Shown: positions 17,200 to 27,331, counted from the first letter of the stretch. The stretch is DNA of 64,000 bases from an uncultured Chitinophaga sp. (GCF_937898475.1 NZ_CALEJS010000010.1:186001-250000), one strand, 5' to 3'. Numbers and translations are program-made. Notes: a model not told the origin generated them from the sequence alone.

Positions 17200-17787
17200 A
17201 TGATCGCTTACCTTAATGGCAAATTAACCCACAAAACGCCTGCCATGGTGCATGTGGAAGTTCAGGGAGTAGGATATGAGGTACAGATCAGTTTAAATAC
17301 CTATTCCCGTATCCAGGGTTTGGAGAACTGCAAACTGCTCACCTATCTGCATATTAAAGAAGACGCCCACACCCTGTTTGGTTTTGCTGACGAGGCAGAA
17401 CGGAGTATGTTCCTGCTCCTGATCGGGGTGTCTGGCATTGGCGCCAGCACTGCCCGTATGATGCTGTCTTCCCTGCAGCCGGAAGACATTCAGCGCGCCA
17501 TTGCCATGGAAAATGAAAAAATGCTGGAAAGTATCAAGGGGATTGGCGGTAAAACGGCCAAACGTATTATCCTGGAGCTGAAAGACAAGATAAGAAAACA
17601 CAAGGATGCAACCCCACAATTATCTGTGGCAGCAAACAATACATTGTCGGAAGATGCGTTAAATGCATTGGTAACCTTGGGTATAGCCCGTAACGTGGCA
17701 GAACAGGCTATTCAGAAGGTACTGAAAACAGAACCACTATTGCAGGACTTGGAAGGGCTGATAAAAAAGGCCCTGAAAGGTCTATAA
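17200..17787 (+). CDS. ruvA: Holliday junction branch migration protein RuvA
   Basis: 195 residues. The N-terminal OB domain begins MIAYLNGKLTHKTPAMVHVE; two helix-hairpin-helix motifs follow, LIGVSGIGASTARMML and SIKGIGGKTAKRIILEL, and the C-terminal domain that contacts RuvB is present. RuvA binds four-way DNA junctions. It lies 36 bases before sprA, a pairing also known from Flavobacterium. Confidence 0.95.
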   Translation: MIAYLNGKLTHKTPAMVHVEVQGVGYEVQISLNTYSRIQGLENCKLLTYLHIKEDAHTLFGFADEAERSMFLLLIGVSGIGASTARMMLSSLQPEDIQRAIAMENEKMLESIKGIGGKTAKRIILELKDKIRKHKDATPQLSVAANNTLSEDALNALVTLGIARNVAEQAIQKVLKTEPLLQDLEGLIKKALKGL

Positions 17788-17823
17788 ATTTATTACCCTG
17801 ACCTCTATAAAAACCTATTTCGC

Positions 17824-20800
17824 TTGGCAAGAAAGACATATTATGGTGCTTTTGCAGTAATAGGCGTCGTATCTTTTTTTATTGTTGACACTGCCGCAAG
17901 GGAACGTTCGGGAACTCATTATCAGTACGAAAATTGGAAAATTGATACAACCGGCAAGGATTCGAGCAGCAAGACCGATACCCTGAAATATCCGATAAAG
18001 GACAGGTATGGAAATGGCATCACAGACCCCGTCCGGAACGCAATCGATCTGAAGGATCCCGCTAACATTAAAAGAACTGTAGACTACGATCCGGTAACCA
18101 AACAATACACCGTCACCGAGAAGATCGGCGACCAGTACTATCGTGCCCCCACCTACATGAGCTTTGACGAGTTCTATAAGCTCCAGTCGGCCCAGAGTGA
18201 ACAGCGTTACTGGCAGAAAAGGGCTTCCACGCTCGGTAGCCTGAACCAGATGGGCTCCGGCCCCGCCCTCTACAACGGAAGCAGCGTTTTTGACCGGGTA
18301 TTTGGGGGCAGCAAGGTAGACATCCGCCCCCAGGGTAGCCTGGACCTCACCTTCGGCTACCAGGGCCAGAATATTAAGAACCCTGTGCTCGTTGAACAGG
18401 CGCGTAAGAACGGCGGGTTCGATTTCGACATGAACATCAACATGAATGTTACCGGGAAGATCGGTGACAAGCTGAAACTTATTACCAACTATAATACCCA
18501 GTCTACCTTCGATTTTGAAAACCAGATCAAACTGGAATACACAGGTTATGACGATGAGATCATCAAAAAGATCGAAGCCGGTAACGTAAGCTTCCCCCTC
18601 CGCAGCTCCCTCATTTCCGGGGTGCAATCTCTGTTTGGTATCAAAACCCAGCTGCAGTTTGGCCGCCTTACCGTTACCAGCGTATTGTCCAACCAGCGCT
18701 CCCAGAAGCAGAACCTGATGCTGAAAGGAGGCACCCAGGTACAGGATTTTACCATCCGGGCAGATGAATATGAAGACAACCGGCACTTCCTGCTGGCGCA
18801 GTTTTTCCGCGATACCTTCAATTATGCCATGTCTAACCTGCCTATTATACGGTCACTGTCTTATATCAATCGTATAGAGGTATGGGTCACCAATAAAACC
18901 GGGGCTACCACCAATACCCGCGATGTAGTGGGTTTGATGGACCTGGGCGAATACCGGCCCTATAACCCCAACATCCAGGTGATGACCAGCGTAAGGCAGC
19001 CAGACCGTGGTACCAACAACCTTTACAGCCAGCTGGCCGGCGACCCGGCCGCCCGCTATACCGGTACCGTGGTAAGCCGCCTGCTGGCTTTAGGCCTGCA
19101 GCCGGTACAGGAATTTGAAAAAACATTTGCCCGCAAGCTGGACTCTACGGAGTATACCGTTAACCGGCAGCTGGGTTATATCTCACTGAACCAGCAGCTG
19201 CAGCCAGACGAAGTACTGGCAGTTGCCTACCAGTATTCCTATAACGGCCGCATCTTCCAGGTGGGCGAGTTCTCACAGGATGTGCCGCCAGACCAGAACA
19301 ACAGCGCCAACCAGCAGATCCTCTTCCTGAAATTGCTGAAAGCGACTTCCGCCCGTCCCACGTTGCCCATATGGGACCTGATGATGAAGAACGTTTACTC
19401 TACCAATGCCTTCCAGCTGAACCGCCAGGACTTTAAGCTGGATGTTTACTATAAAGACCCGGGCACAGAAGACCGCGCACCCAGTGATAAACGCTATATC
19501 CCCGATGCCAGGGGCGAGTTCCAGGGAGCACCCATCATCACGATCCTTAACCTGGACCGCCTTAACAACCAGAACGACCCCCAGCCCGATGGGGTGTTTG
19601 ACTATGTAGAAGGATATACTATCAACTCCATGAACGGCCGCGTAATGTTTCCTCAACTGGAACCCTTTGCCGATGGCCTGAGAAAAGCCTTTGGCGGCGA
19701 TGCCGCCCTTGAAAAGCAATACCTCTACAACGTACTGTACGACTCTATTAAAGTGGTGGCCCAGCAGTTCCCGCAATTGAACCGCTATGTGCTGAAGGGC
19801 TCTTATAAATCTGCCAACTCCTCGGAGATCTCCCTTGGCGGCTACAACATCCCGCCCGGCTCTGTAACGGTTACCGCCGGCGGTCAGCAGCTGCGTGAGA
19901 ATGTGGACTATGTGATAGATTATAACCTGGGCCGTATCAAGATCATCAACGGTGGGGTGCTGAACTCAGGTGTGCCTATCAATGTGCAGTTTGAGAACAA
20001 CGCGCTGTTCGGTCAGCAGGTCCGTAACTACCTGGGCACCCGCCTGGATTATTACGTGAACGATAAACTGAGCCTGGGCGGTACCATGGTAAAAATGAGC
20101 GAAAGGCCCTATTACCAGAAAGTGAACTACGGGGACGATCCCATTAATAATACCGTGGTGGGCCTGGATGTGAACTATAACTCTGAATGGAAAGGCCTCA
20201 CCCGCATGCTGGATAAGCTGCCCAACTATAGCACTACCACCCCTTCCAACATCCTGTTCACCGGCGAGGTGGCGCGCCTCTTTCCGGGTCACAGCAAGCT
20301 GGTAAACGCCGCAGGCAGCAGCAGCGGCCAGGTGTTCATAGACGATTTTGAAGGCTCACAAAGCGGTTATGACCTTAAGTTCCCGGCTACCAGCTGGGTA
20401 CTGGCGTCTACCCCCGCCGGCGCTACAGACGCCAACGGCAATATTCTTTTCCCGGAAGCCGTTCTCAGCGACTCGCTGGACTATGGCAAGAACAGGGCAA
20501 AACTGGCCTGGTATATTATCGAGCCTACCCTGCAGATCCCCAATTCACCGGGGCTGCCTTCTAATATTACAAAGGAAATGCAGTCTGACCCACGGGTACG
20601 CCTGGTATACCAGAAGGAAGTATTCCCGAACCGCTCTACAGACTTTGGCCAGAGCCAGCTCAGTACCCTTGACCTGGCTTACTATCCAACGGAAAGAGGG
20701 CCTTATAACTTTTCTCATACCCCTGCCGACATTTTACCGGACGGGCGTTTAAGGAACCCGCAGGGTAAGTGGGCCGGTATCATGCGCGCCATTGATAACA

Positions 20801-23800
20801 GCGACTTCGAAACGGCCAACGTGGAGTTCATTGAGTTCTGGATACAGGATCCATTCATCCGGCAGCCCAACAGCACCGGCGGCCAGCTGTACTTCAACCT
20901 GGGTAACGTTTCTGAAGACGTGCTGAAAGACTCACGCAAGTTTTTCGAGAACGGTCTGCCTGATCCGAACCAGAACGCCAACCAGCTGGATTCTTCCCAC
21001 TGGGGCCGCATTCCCAAATACCAGCAGCAGCTTACCCAGGCATTTGATAATGATCCCAACATCCGGGGCTACCAGGACGTAGGGTATGATGGCGTACGAT
21101 CTAATAACGGGGATGACGACGAAAGGAATTTTTACAGGAACTACCTCAACCAGCTCCTTGCCAGCTTTGGTCCTAACTCACAGATCTACCAGGACGCCCT
21201 GCGCGACCCGGCTAATGATGATTACCACCACTACCGCGGTGATGACTACGACAGGGACAAGCTCGACATCCTGCAGCGTTATAAAAGGATCAGCAACCCT
21301 GAAGGCAACTCCCCGGTTTCCACCGGCAGCTCCCAGTATTCTTCTGCCGCTACCAACATACCCGAATCAGAAGACCTGAACAGGGATAACACTATGAACG
21401 AAACGGAAGAATACTTCCAGTACCGCGTTGAGCTGAAACCCAACATGAATGTGGGCGAAAACTATGTGGTAGACAAGATCACGGCCAATGTAGACCTGCC
21501 CAACGGGCAGAAAACGCAGGAGGTATGGTACCAGTTCAAAGTGCCGGTCAGCCAGTATGAGCGCCGGGTGGGTAATATTCCAGACTTCAAGTCCATCCGC
21601 TTTATGCGTATGTTCCTTACCGGCTTCCAGGATTCTACCGTTGTACGCTTTGCCAAGCTGGACCTGGTGCGTAATCAGTGGCGCCGTTACCAGTATAAAC
21701 TGCAACCCGGCGATCCTGTTCCTATCGATCAGTCTACCGTATTCAATACCACCGCTGTTAATATCGAAGAGAACTCCTCCAGGAGGCCCATCCCTTATGT
21801 AATGCCCCCCGGAGTAGTACGCCAGAATACCATCAGCACCAATAATACCACCCTGCAGCTCAACGAACAATCGCTTTCCCTGCAGGTATGTAACCTGAAG
21901 GATGATGACAACCGTGGTATCTCCAAGAACCTGGGCCTGGATATCCGCCAGTACAAGCGTATCCAGATGTACATCCACGCAGAAGCAACAGAGAATGCAT
22001 CAGCGCTGAAGGATGGCGATGTACGTGCCATCATCCGCCTGGGTAGCGACTTTGTAAGCAACTACTACGAATACCAGATACCGCTGAGGGTAACACCCTG
22101 GTCTGCTTCAACAGACGCTTCCGCCATCTGGCCTGACTCCAACAATCTTGACCTGGAGCTGGCAAAGCTGAGCCAGATGAAACAGCGCCGTAACCTCTGC
22201 GACAACTGTTCGCCCATCACCCCCTATACTGAAATGGACGGCAGCAACTATATGACCGTGGTGGGTAACCCCAACCTGGGCGATGTGAGAAGTGTAATGA
22301 TTGGTGTATACAACCCGAAAGATGATGGTATGCCCAAATGTGCGGAAATATGGTTTAATGAGCTGCGCCTGACCGACTTTGACGAAAAAGGCGGTTATGC
22401 CGCCATGGGCCGTATGGATGTGCAGCTGGCAGATCTTGGCACCGTGAGCGTTTCCGGTAATATGCACACCGCCGGTTTTGGTAATATAGACCAGCGGGTA
22501 AATGAGCGTTTCCGCGACAACTACACACAGTATGACATTGCGGCCAACCTTGACCTGGGTAAACTGCTGCCCAAAAAGGCCAGCATTTCCATCCCCGTGT
22601 ATGCGGGTTACTCGCAATCTGTGAGCAACCCGGAATATGATCCATATGACCTGGATATTAAGCTGAAAGATAAATTGCGCATGGCCCGCAATGCAGCCGA
22701 GCGGGATTCCATCAAACGGGACGCGCAGGACTTTACCTCTATCAAGAGCCTCAACTTTACCAATGTCCGCAAACTGAACCAGGGCGGGGATAAGCTGAAA
22801 CTGTGGAGTATCGAGAACTTTGATCTGAGTTACTCGTTCTCCCAGATCAATGCCCATAACCCCCTGATAGAAAATGACGTGCTCACCAAACACCGTGGAG
22901 GCCTGGGTTACAATTTCGCGGGGCAGAGCAAGTTCCTCATGCCATTCAAGAAGATGTTCAAGAGCAAGTCCAAATGGCTGGACCTGATCCGCGACTTTAA
23001 CGTGAACTATGTACCTTCCATCATCAGTTTCCGGGCAGACATCACCCGCCAGTTTGGCGCCACCCGGATCCGCAACGTGGGGGGAGACGGTACCTATAAA
23101 CTGCCTGAAACGTATAACAAGTACTTTACCTTTGACCGTTACTATGGCCTGAAATGGGATCTTACCCGCAGCCTTACCATAGACTTCAACGCCGTAAACA
23201 ATGCGCGTATTGATGAACCTTATGGCCGCCTTGATACGAAAGAGAAGCGGGATACGGTGCGGAAAAACCTGTTTAAGTTTGGCAGAACTACCAACTACTT
23301 CCATTCACTGAACGTGACCTATGCATTGCCCACCACCAAGTTCCCCCTGCTGAGCTGGACCAACGTTGCGCTGGGGTATAGCACGGAATACCGGTGGACA
23401 GGCGCTTCCCGCCTGGCGCTGGAACTGGGTAACGCTATTGAGAATATGCAGAACAAAACAGTAACGGCAGAATTTAAGTTCTCCGAACTGTACAACCGTT
23501 CCAAATTCCTGCGAAGGATCAATAGCAACGGCCCGCAGGGCGGTAATAACAATAACCGCAATATGCAGGGACAGAACATGCAGGGCAATCAGCAGCAGAA
23601 TAACCAGCAGCAGAAGAAAGATGATAGTGATGATGAATTGTCGCCTTTTGTAAAAGCTGCCCTGAAACCGCTGCTGTCAATAAAGCGTATCGCCATCAAC
23701 TATTCTGAAAATGCCGGCACCCGTTTGCCGGGGTATATAGACAGTACCAAGATACTGGGTATGAACTGGGCTACCATGGCCCCCGGCATTGGCTTTGTAT

Positions 23801-25104
23801 TAGGCAAACAGCCCAATAAGGCCTGGCTGGACGATTTTGCCAAACGGGGCCTCATCACACCGGATACCCTGTTCAACATCCAGTACCAGCAGCAGTTCAC
23901 ACAGCGCCTGGATGCGCAGGCCCAGCTGGAACCCTTTCCCGATCTGCGTATTGACCTGAACATTACCAAGTCATTTACCAAAACGCACACAGAGCTGTTT
24001 AAGAACGCCTTTGATTCAATAGGCGGCGGCTATGACTACCAGCACCTCAGTCCCTATGATGCGGGTGGCTTCGAGATCACTTATATAGCTGTGAAAACCC
24101 TGTTCGGCAGCATCGATTCAGAAACCGGTATGTCTACCACCTTTAAGAATTTTGAGAACTACCGGCTGGCCATCTCTAAAAGGTTGTATGAACAGAATGG
24201 ATATAACCATGATCCCAACAACCCGGTACCTGTTAATAACAGCAAAGACCCGAATTATTACTACGGTTACAGCCGTTATGCGCAGGATGTGCTGATACCC
24301 GCTTTCCTGGCCGCCTACACCGGTAAGGATCCTGATAAAATAGGGCTGCTGAAGCAAAGCAATTCCAATGTACGCAGCAACCCGTTCAGCAATTTTATAC
24401 CCAAGCCCAACTGGCGGCTTACCTATAACGGTCTTACCAAGCTGGAGCCGTTCCGCAACATCTTTACGAACTTTGTAGTGACACATGCCTACACTGGTAA
24501 CCTCAGCATGAACTCCTATAATACAGCACTGCTGTACCAGGATCCGCGCTTACTTGGAGTTCCGGGATTCATCGATACGGTTTCCGGTAACTATATCCCG
24601 TACTTCCTGGTGCCCAACCTAACCATTACGGAACAGTTTGCGCCGCTGATCGGGTTTGATATGACCTTTACCAACAGCCTGAACTGCCGTATTGAATTCA
24701 GGAAAAGCCGTTCACTCAGCCTCAGCCTGATAGATTACCAGCTGACGGAGATCCGCTCTACCGAGATCATCCTGGGTGGCGGCTACCGTATGCGCGGCTT
24801 CCCGCTGCCTTTCCGGGTGGGCAAGAATGGCGGCAAGAAGCTGGAAAATGACCTCAACTTCCGCCTGGATCTGAGTTACCGCGACGATAAAACGGTCAAT
24901 AACCGGCTGGATGCTGACCTGGTGATACCTACCAGCGGCCAGAAGGTGATCGGTATTGCGCCATCAATAGATTATGTAGTGAATAACAGGCTGAACCTGC
25001 GCTTCTTCTATGACCGCAGGCAAACCATACCGGTGATTTCCACGGCCTACCCGGTTATCAATACCAGGGGTGGCCTTACCCTGCGGTTTATGTTAGCACA
25101 ATAG
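17824..25104 (+). CDS. sprA: Type IX secretion translocon protein SprA
   Basis: 2426 residues, close to the ~2400 of Flavobacterium SprA. SprA is the giant outer membrane beta-barrel through which folded cargo leaves the cell in the type IX system and is needed for gliding in relatives. The N terminus has a hydrophobic export segment (GAFAVIGVVSFFIV). Many aromatic-rich alternating strands follow, and the C terminus ends with a barrel-type LRFMLAQ. A Gln/Asn-rich insert (QGQNMQGNQQQNNQQQ) lies at about 1910-1940. The start is TTG at 17824; the first in-frame ATG would remove ~110 residues including the signal. A strong terminator follows 20 bases after the stop. Confidence 0.96.
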   Translation: MARKTYYGAFAVIGVVSFFIVDTAARERSGTHYQYENWKIDTTGKDSSSKTDTLKYPIKDRYGNGITDPVRNAIDLKDPANIKRTVDYDPVTKQYTVTEKIGDQYYRAPTYMSFDEFYKLQSAQSEQRYWQKRASTLGSLNQMGSGPALYNGSSVFDRVFGGSKVDIRPQGSLDLTFGYQGQNIKNPVLVEQARKNGGFDFDMNINMNVTGKIGDKLKLITNYNTQSTFDFENQIKLEYTGYDDEIIKKIEAGNVSFPLRSSLISGVQSLFGIKTQLQFGRLTVTSVLSNQRSQKQNLMLKGGTQVQDFTIRADEYEDNRHFLLAQFFRDTFNYAMSNLPIIRSLSYINRIEVWVTNKTGATTNTRDVVGLMDLGEYRPYNPNIQVMTSVRQPDRGTNNLYSQLAGDPAARYTGTVVSRLLALGLQPVQEFEKTFARKLDSTEYTVNRQLGYISLNQQLQPDEVLAVAYQYSYNGRIFQVGEFSQDVPPDQNNSANQQILFLKLLKATSARPTLPIWDLMMKNVYSTNAFQLNRQDFKLDVYYKDPGTEDRAPSDKRYIPDARGEFQGAPIITILNLDRLNNQNDPQPDGVFDYVEGYTINSMNGRVMFPQLEPFADGLRKAFGGDAALEKQYLYNVLYDSIKVVAQQFPQLNRYVLKGSYKSANSSEISLGGYNIPPGSVTVTAGGQQLRENVDYVIDYNLGRIKIINGGVLNSGVPINVQFENNALFGQQVRNYLGTRLDYYVNDKLSLGGTMVKMSERPYYQKVNYGDDPINNTVVGLDVNYNSEWKGLTRMLDKLPNYSTTTPSNILFTGEVARLFPGHSKLVNAAGSSSGQVFIDDFEGSQSGYDLKFPATSWVLASTPAGATDANGNILFPEAVLSDSLDYGKNRAKLAWYIIEPTLQIPNSPGLPSNITKEMQSDPRVRLVYQKEVFPNRSTDFGQSQLSTLDLAYYPTERGPYNFSHTPADILPDGRLRNPQGKWAGIMRAIDNSDFETANVEFIEFWIQDPFIRQPNSTGGQLYFNLGNVSEDVLKDSRKFFENGLPDPNQNANQLDSSHWGRIPKYQQQLTQAFDNDPNIRGYQDVGYDGVRSNNGDDDERNFYRNYLNQLLASFGPNSQIYQDALRDPANDDYHHYRGDDYDRDKLDILQRYKRISNPEGNSPVSTGSSQYSSAATNIPESEDLNRDNTMNETEEYFQYRVELKPNMNVGENYVVDKITANVDLPNGQKTQEVWYQFKVPVSQYERRVGNIPDFKSIRFMRMFLTGFQDSTVVRFAKLDLVRNQWRRYQYKLQPGDPVPIDQSTVFNTTAVNIEENSSRRPIPYVMPPGVVRQNTISTNNTTLQLNEQSLSLQVCNLKDDDNRGISKNLGLDIRQYKRIQMYIHAEATENASALKDGDVRAIIRLGSDFVSNYYEYQIPLRVTPWSASTDASAIWPDSNNLDLELAKLSQMKQRRNLCDNCSPITPYTEMDGSNYMTVVGNPNLGDVRSVMIGVYNPKDDGMPKCAEIWFNELRLTDFDEKGGYAAMGRMDVQLADLGTVSVSGNMHTAGFGNIDQRVNERFRDNYTQYDIAANLDLGKLLPKKASISIPVYAGYSQSVSNPEYDPYDLDIKLKDKLRMARNAAERDSIKRDAQDFTSIKSLNFTNVRKLNQGGDKLKLWSIENFDLSYSFSQINAHNPLIENDVLTKHRGGLGYNFAGQSKFLMPFKKMFKSKSKWLDLIRDFNVNYVPSIISFRADITRQFGATRIRNVGGDGTYKLPETYNKYFTFDRYYGLKWDLTRSLTIDFNAVNNARIDEPYGRLDTKEKRDTVRKNLFKFGRTTNYFHSLNVTYALPTTKFPLLSWTNVALGYSTEYRWTGASRLALELGNAIENMQNKTVTAEFKFSELYNRSKFLRRINSNGPQGGNNNNRNMQGQNMQGNQQQNNQQQKKDDSDDELSPFVKAALKPLLSIKRIAINYSENAGTRLPGYIDSTKILGMNWATMAPGIGFVLGKQPNKAWLDDFAKRGLITPDTLFNIQYQQQFTQRLDAQAQLEPFPDLRIDLNITKSFTKTHTELFKNAFDSIGGGYDYQHLSPYDAGGFEITYIAVKTLFGSIDSETGMSTTFKNFENYRLAISKRLYEQNGYNHDPNNPVPVNNSKDPNYYYGYSRYAQDVLIPAFLAAYTGKDPDKIGLLKQSNSNVRSNPFSNFIPKPNWRLTYNGLTKLEPFRNIFTNFVVTHAYTGNLSMNSYNTALLYQDPRLLGVPGFIDTVSGNYIPYFLVPNLTITEQFAPLIGFDMTFTNSLNCRIEFRKSRSLSLSLIDYQLTEIRSTEIILGGGYRMRGFPLPFRVGKNGGKKLENDLNFRLDLSYRDDKTVNNRLDADLVIPTSGQKVIGIAPSIDYVVNNRLNLRFFYDRRQTIPVISTAYPVINTRGGLTLRFMLAQ

Positions 25105-25120
25105 ATCGTTTCCTTTATAG

Positions 25121-25158
25121 AAAAGACCGTCCGCCTGCCTGGCGGACGGTCTTTTTTT
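25121..25158 (+). terminator. Strong Rho-independent terminator after sprA
   Basis: GACCGTCCGCC (25125-25135) pairs perfectly with GGCGGACGGTC (25141-25151) over a 5-base loop and is followed by seven T. Confidence 0.93.
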
Positions 25159-25213
25159 ATGCCAGGTAACATTAGGATATCATGATGATAGGTCTGCTAA
25201 CTGTATACCACAG

Positions 25214-25302
25214 GTAGTTGAGCGGTAGATGTCTGGTACCTATAAAGATACCGGACATCTACCGCTCAACTACGGGACATATACCGGACATGTACCGGAC
25301 AT
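25214..25302. repeat. Long hairpin with TACCGGACAT direct repeats
   Basis: Two 25-base arms (25214-25238 and 25249-25273) are inverted copies with a single G-T-type mismatch around a 10-base loop. TACCGGACAT occurs at 25249, 25282 and 25293, with TACGGGACAT at 25271. There is no coding potential. It could be a mobile-element end, a miniature transposable element or a structured RNA. Confidence 0.75.
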
Positions 25303-25323
25303 CATGCATACAACCCGCAATCT

Positions 25324-25488
25324 GTCTAGTCCTAAAATAGCTATACAGGTGAATAAAATAGTCCTGATACTGGTTATACATCCGAGTCCATAAGTCCTAA
25401 AAAAGCGCTACAGGTCATAGCCGATGCTTTATTGCCAGGTAGACCGGGGGAGTGTCTAGTCCTAAAATAGCTTTGCAGGGGAATAAAA
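25324..25488. repeat. 35-base direct repeats, three copies
   Basis: Copies at 25324-25358 and 25454-25488 agree at 32 of 35 positions (core TCTAGTCCTAAAATAGC, then CAGG and GAATAAAA). A shorter copy AAGTCCTAAAAAAGC...CAGG is at 25392-25414, and TAGTCCTGATA follows copy 1. They fill the rest of the 446-base sprA-mqo gap, which has no gene. Spacing is irregular, so this is not a CRISPR array. Remnants of an inserted element are the simplest reading. Confidence 0.7.
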
Positions 25489-25525
25489 AGCAAGCGGGTG
25501 TATCCATCAGATACACCCGCTTTTT
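25485..25525 (-). terminator. Rho-independent terminator after mqo
   Basis: AAGCGGGTGTATC (25492-25504) and GATACACCCGCTT (25510-25522) form a perfect 13-base stem with a 5-base loop. T runs follow on both strands (five A at 25485-25489, and T to 25525), so it could stop transcription both ways; mqo ends 29 bases upstream on the minus strand. Confidence 0.85.
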
Positions 25526-25550
25526 ATAACAATAACTATAATTTGTTTCT

Positions 25551-27062
25551 TCAGATGCGAACCGAAGTCTCTTCCTTTATCTCCAGGTTAAGTGTGCTGT
25601 TTGACCAGTTCCTGATCTCGTTGCAAAGCCCGGGGTTGTCAGAAAGTTTTTTACCGTAGGAGGGGATCATCTCTCTCAGTTTGGCCTGCCATTCCGGGGT
25701 GGCCATCTGCTGGTTAAAACAGCGGTTCAGCAGGTCCAGCATGATGGATACGGCGGTAGAGGCCCCGGGAGAGGCGCCCAGCAGGGCGGCAATAGAACCA
25801 TCGGCGGCGCTAACCACTTCGGTACCGAACTCCAGCACACCGCCGTGCTCGGGATCTTTTTTGATCACCTGTACACGCTGACCAGCGGTTTCCAGGTCCC
25901 AGTCTTCCATTCTGGCGTTGGGAACAAATGCCCTGAGCGCCTCCAGGCGGTCTTCCGGCGATTGCCTTACCTGCTCAATGAGGTACCTGGTGAGGGGGAT
26001 ATTGTCTATCCCTGCTGCCAGCATGGGGCGTATGTTGTAATATTTGATGGACTTTGGAAGGTCCATGAAGGATCCGTACTTCAGGAATTTAGTGGAGAAA
26101 CCGGCATAAGGGCCAAACAGCAGGGCCTTTTTGCCGTCAATAACCCGGGTATCCAGGTGAGGTACAGACATGGGCGGCGCACCTACAGAGGCTTTGCCAT
26201 ATACTTTGGCCGCATGTTCCTCTATCACGTCGGGGTTATTACAGATCAGCCACTGACCGCTCACCGGGAAACCGCCAAAGCCTTTTCCTTCGGGGATGCC
26301 TGACTTTTCGAGGAGGGGCAGTGAACCGCCGCCTGCGCCAACAAACACGAACCTGGTATGTACGGTGCGTTTGCGGTTGGTGGTAGCGTTCCTCACAGTG
26401 ATCTGCCAGCGGCCGTCGTCGCCTTTTTCTATGTCTTTCACCTCATGGGCGGTGTAAATGCTTACCCCATCCTGTTTGCGCAGGTATTCGCAGAGGCTGC
26501 GGGTAAGGGCGCCGAAATTAACATCGGTACCACCTTCCATCAGGGTAGCGGCCACTTTCTGGGAGGGATCCCTGCCTTCCATCACCAGGGGCATCCACTG
26601 TGCCAGCTGTGCAGGATCTTCTGAATACTGCATGTCTGCAAACAGCGGGTTATTTCTCAACGCCTGCTGGCGTTTTTTCAGATATTCCACATTAGCAGCG
26701 TCCCAGACAAAGCTGATATGGGGCACCTGGCGTATAAAGCTTTCTGGCTTTTTAACAAAGCCCTGTTGTACCAGGTAAGCCCAGAATTCTTTGGACACTT
26801 CAAAAGATTCAGCAATTTTGATGGCTTTGGAGATATCAATGCTGCCATCCGGGCGCTCAGGAGTATAGTTGAGCTCGCAAAAAGCGGAGTGGCCGGTACC
26901 CGCATTATTCCAGGCGTCAGAGCTCTCTCCTGCAATAACGTCCAGCCTTTCGTAAATCTCGATGGTGGTTTCCGGTTGCAATTTCTTGAGCAACATGCCA
27001 AGGGTCGCGCTCATTATCCCTGCCCCAATTAACACAACATCAGGCGCTGCTTTTGAAGACAT
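25551..27062 (-). CDS. mqo: Malate:quinone oxidoreductase
   Basis: 503 residues. An FAD-binding Rossmann motif opens the protein (VVLIGAGIMSATLGMLL), followed by the Mqo signature IYERLDVIAGESSDAWNNAGTG region and GGTDVNFGALTRSL. The C-terminal LLGASPGASTAVSIMLDLL is also family-typical. Mqo is a peripheral membrane enzyme oxidising malate to oxaloacetate and passing electrons to the quinone pool, here presumably menaquinone. It replaces or supplements NAD-linked malate dehydrogenase. It has its own terminator and a likely -7 box. Confidence 0.96.
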   Translation of the reverse strand: MSSKAAPDVVLIGAGIMSATLGMLLKKLQPETTIEIYERLDVIAGESSDAWNNAGTGHSAFCELNYTPERPDGSIDISKAIKIAESFEVSKEFWAYLVQQGFVKKPESFIRQVPHISFVWDAANVEYLKKRQQALRNNPLFADMQYSEDPAQLAQWMPLVMEGRDPSQKVAATLMEGGTDVNFGALTRSLCEYLRKQDGVSIYTAHEVKDIEKGDDGRWQITVRNATTNRKRTVHTRFVFVGAGGGSLPLLEKSGIPEGKGFGGFPVSGQWLICNNPDVIEEHAAKVYGKASVGAPPMSVPHLDTRVIDGKKALLFGPYAGFSTKFLKYGSFMDLPKSIKYYNIRPMLAAGIDNIPLTRYLIEQVRQSPEDRLEALRAFVPNARMEDWDLETAGQRVQVIKKDPEHGGVLEFGTEVVSAADGSIAALLGASPGASTAVSIMLDLLNRCFNQQMATPEWQAKLREMIPSYGKKLSDNPGLCNEIRNWSNSTLNLEIKEETSVRI

Positions 27063-27088
27063 ATCTTAGTATTAGCTGTTTAGGCCTG

Positions 27089-27096
27089 CAAAATTA
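27089..27096 (-). promoter_or_regulatory. Putative -7 element of mqo
   Basis: On the minus strand TAATTTTG matches TAnnTTTG, 26 bases before the mqo ATG. A TTTG exists upstream (27114-27111) but only 14 bases away, shorter than usual. Confidence 0.45.
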
Positions 27097-27136
27097 ATAC
27101 CTAAAGTTTACAAACCGAAACCTTAACCGGAAACTA

Positions 27137-27166
27137 AAACGGTTCCGGAAGTTACCGGAACCGTTT
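27137..27166 (-). terminator. Terminator of the small minus-strand unit
   Basis: AAACGGTTCCGG and CCGGAACCGTTT form a perfect 12-base stem with a 6-base loop. On the minus strand the stem is followed by TAGTTT after its own closing TTT. It stands 27 bases after the stop of the 45-residue ORF and before the mqo promoter. Confidence 0.7.
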
Positions 27167-27193
27167 CAAATTCTTTCTTCTACATCACATACA

Positions 27194-27331
27194 TCAACTG
27201 TAGCCAAGAGAGTAACCTTTAGCCCAGCGGCCGTAATTATTTCTGCGGGACCTTTCTGAGTAAAAGCGCCACTCCTGCTTCCACCTGGGATAGTACAGGC
27301 GCAACATGAATACTATTACAAATGTTAGCAT
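27194..27331 (-). CDS. Candidate small protein, 45 residues
   Basis: The ORF encodes a hydrophobic start (MLTFVIVFMLRLYY) followed by a basic, aromatic tail (PRWKQEWRFYSERSRRNN, ending AKGYSLGYS). This could be a short membrane-anchored or amphipathic peptide. It has no family I recognise. The support is contextual: a complete promoter (TTTG-N20-TATATTTG, 27436-27405) lies upstream with a ~67-base leader, and a hairpin terminator lies 27 bases after the stop. The transcript could alternatively be a ~260-base small RNA. The rest of the 404-base mqo-SDR gap holds nothing else visible. Confidence 0.5.
   Translation of the reverse strand: MLTFVIVFMLRLYYPRWKQEWRFYSERSRRNNYGRWAKGYSLGYS

Noticed and set aside
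22108..23304. 398-residue minus-strand frame inside sprA
   Set aside because: Shadow of the sprA frame; His/Val-rich pattern typical of antisense reading of a GC-richer gene.
25324..25488. Possible CRISPR array
   Set aside because: Only three imperfect copies with unequal spacers (about 33 and 40 bases), one copy truncated, and no cas genes.
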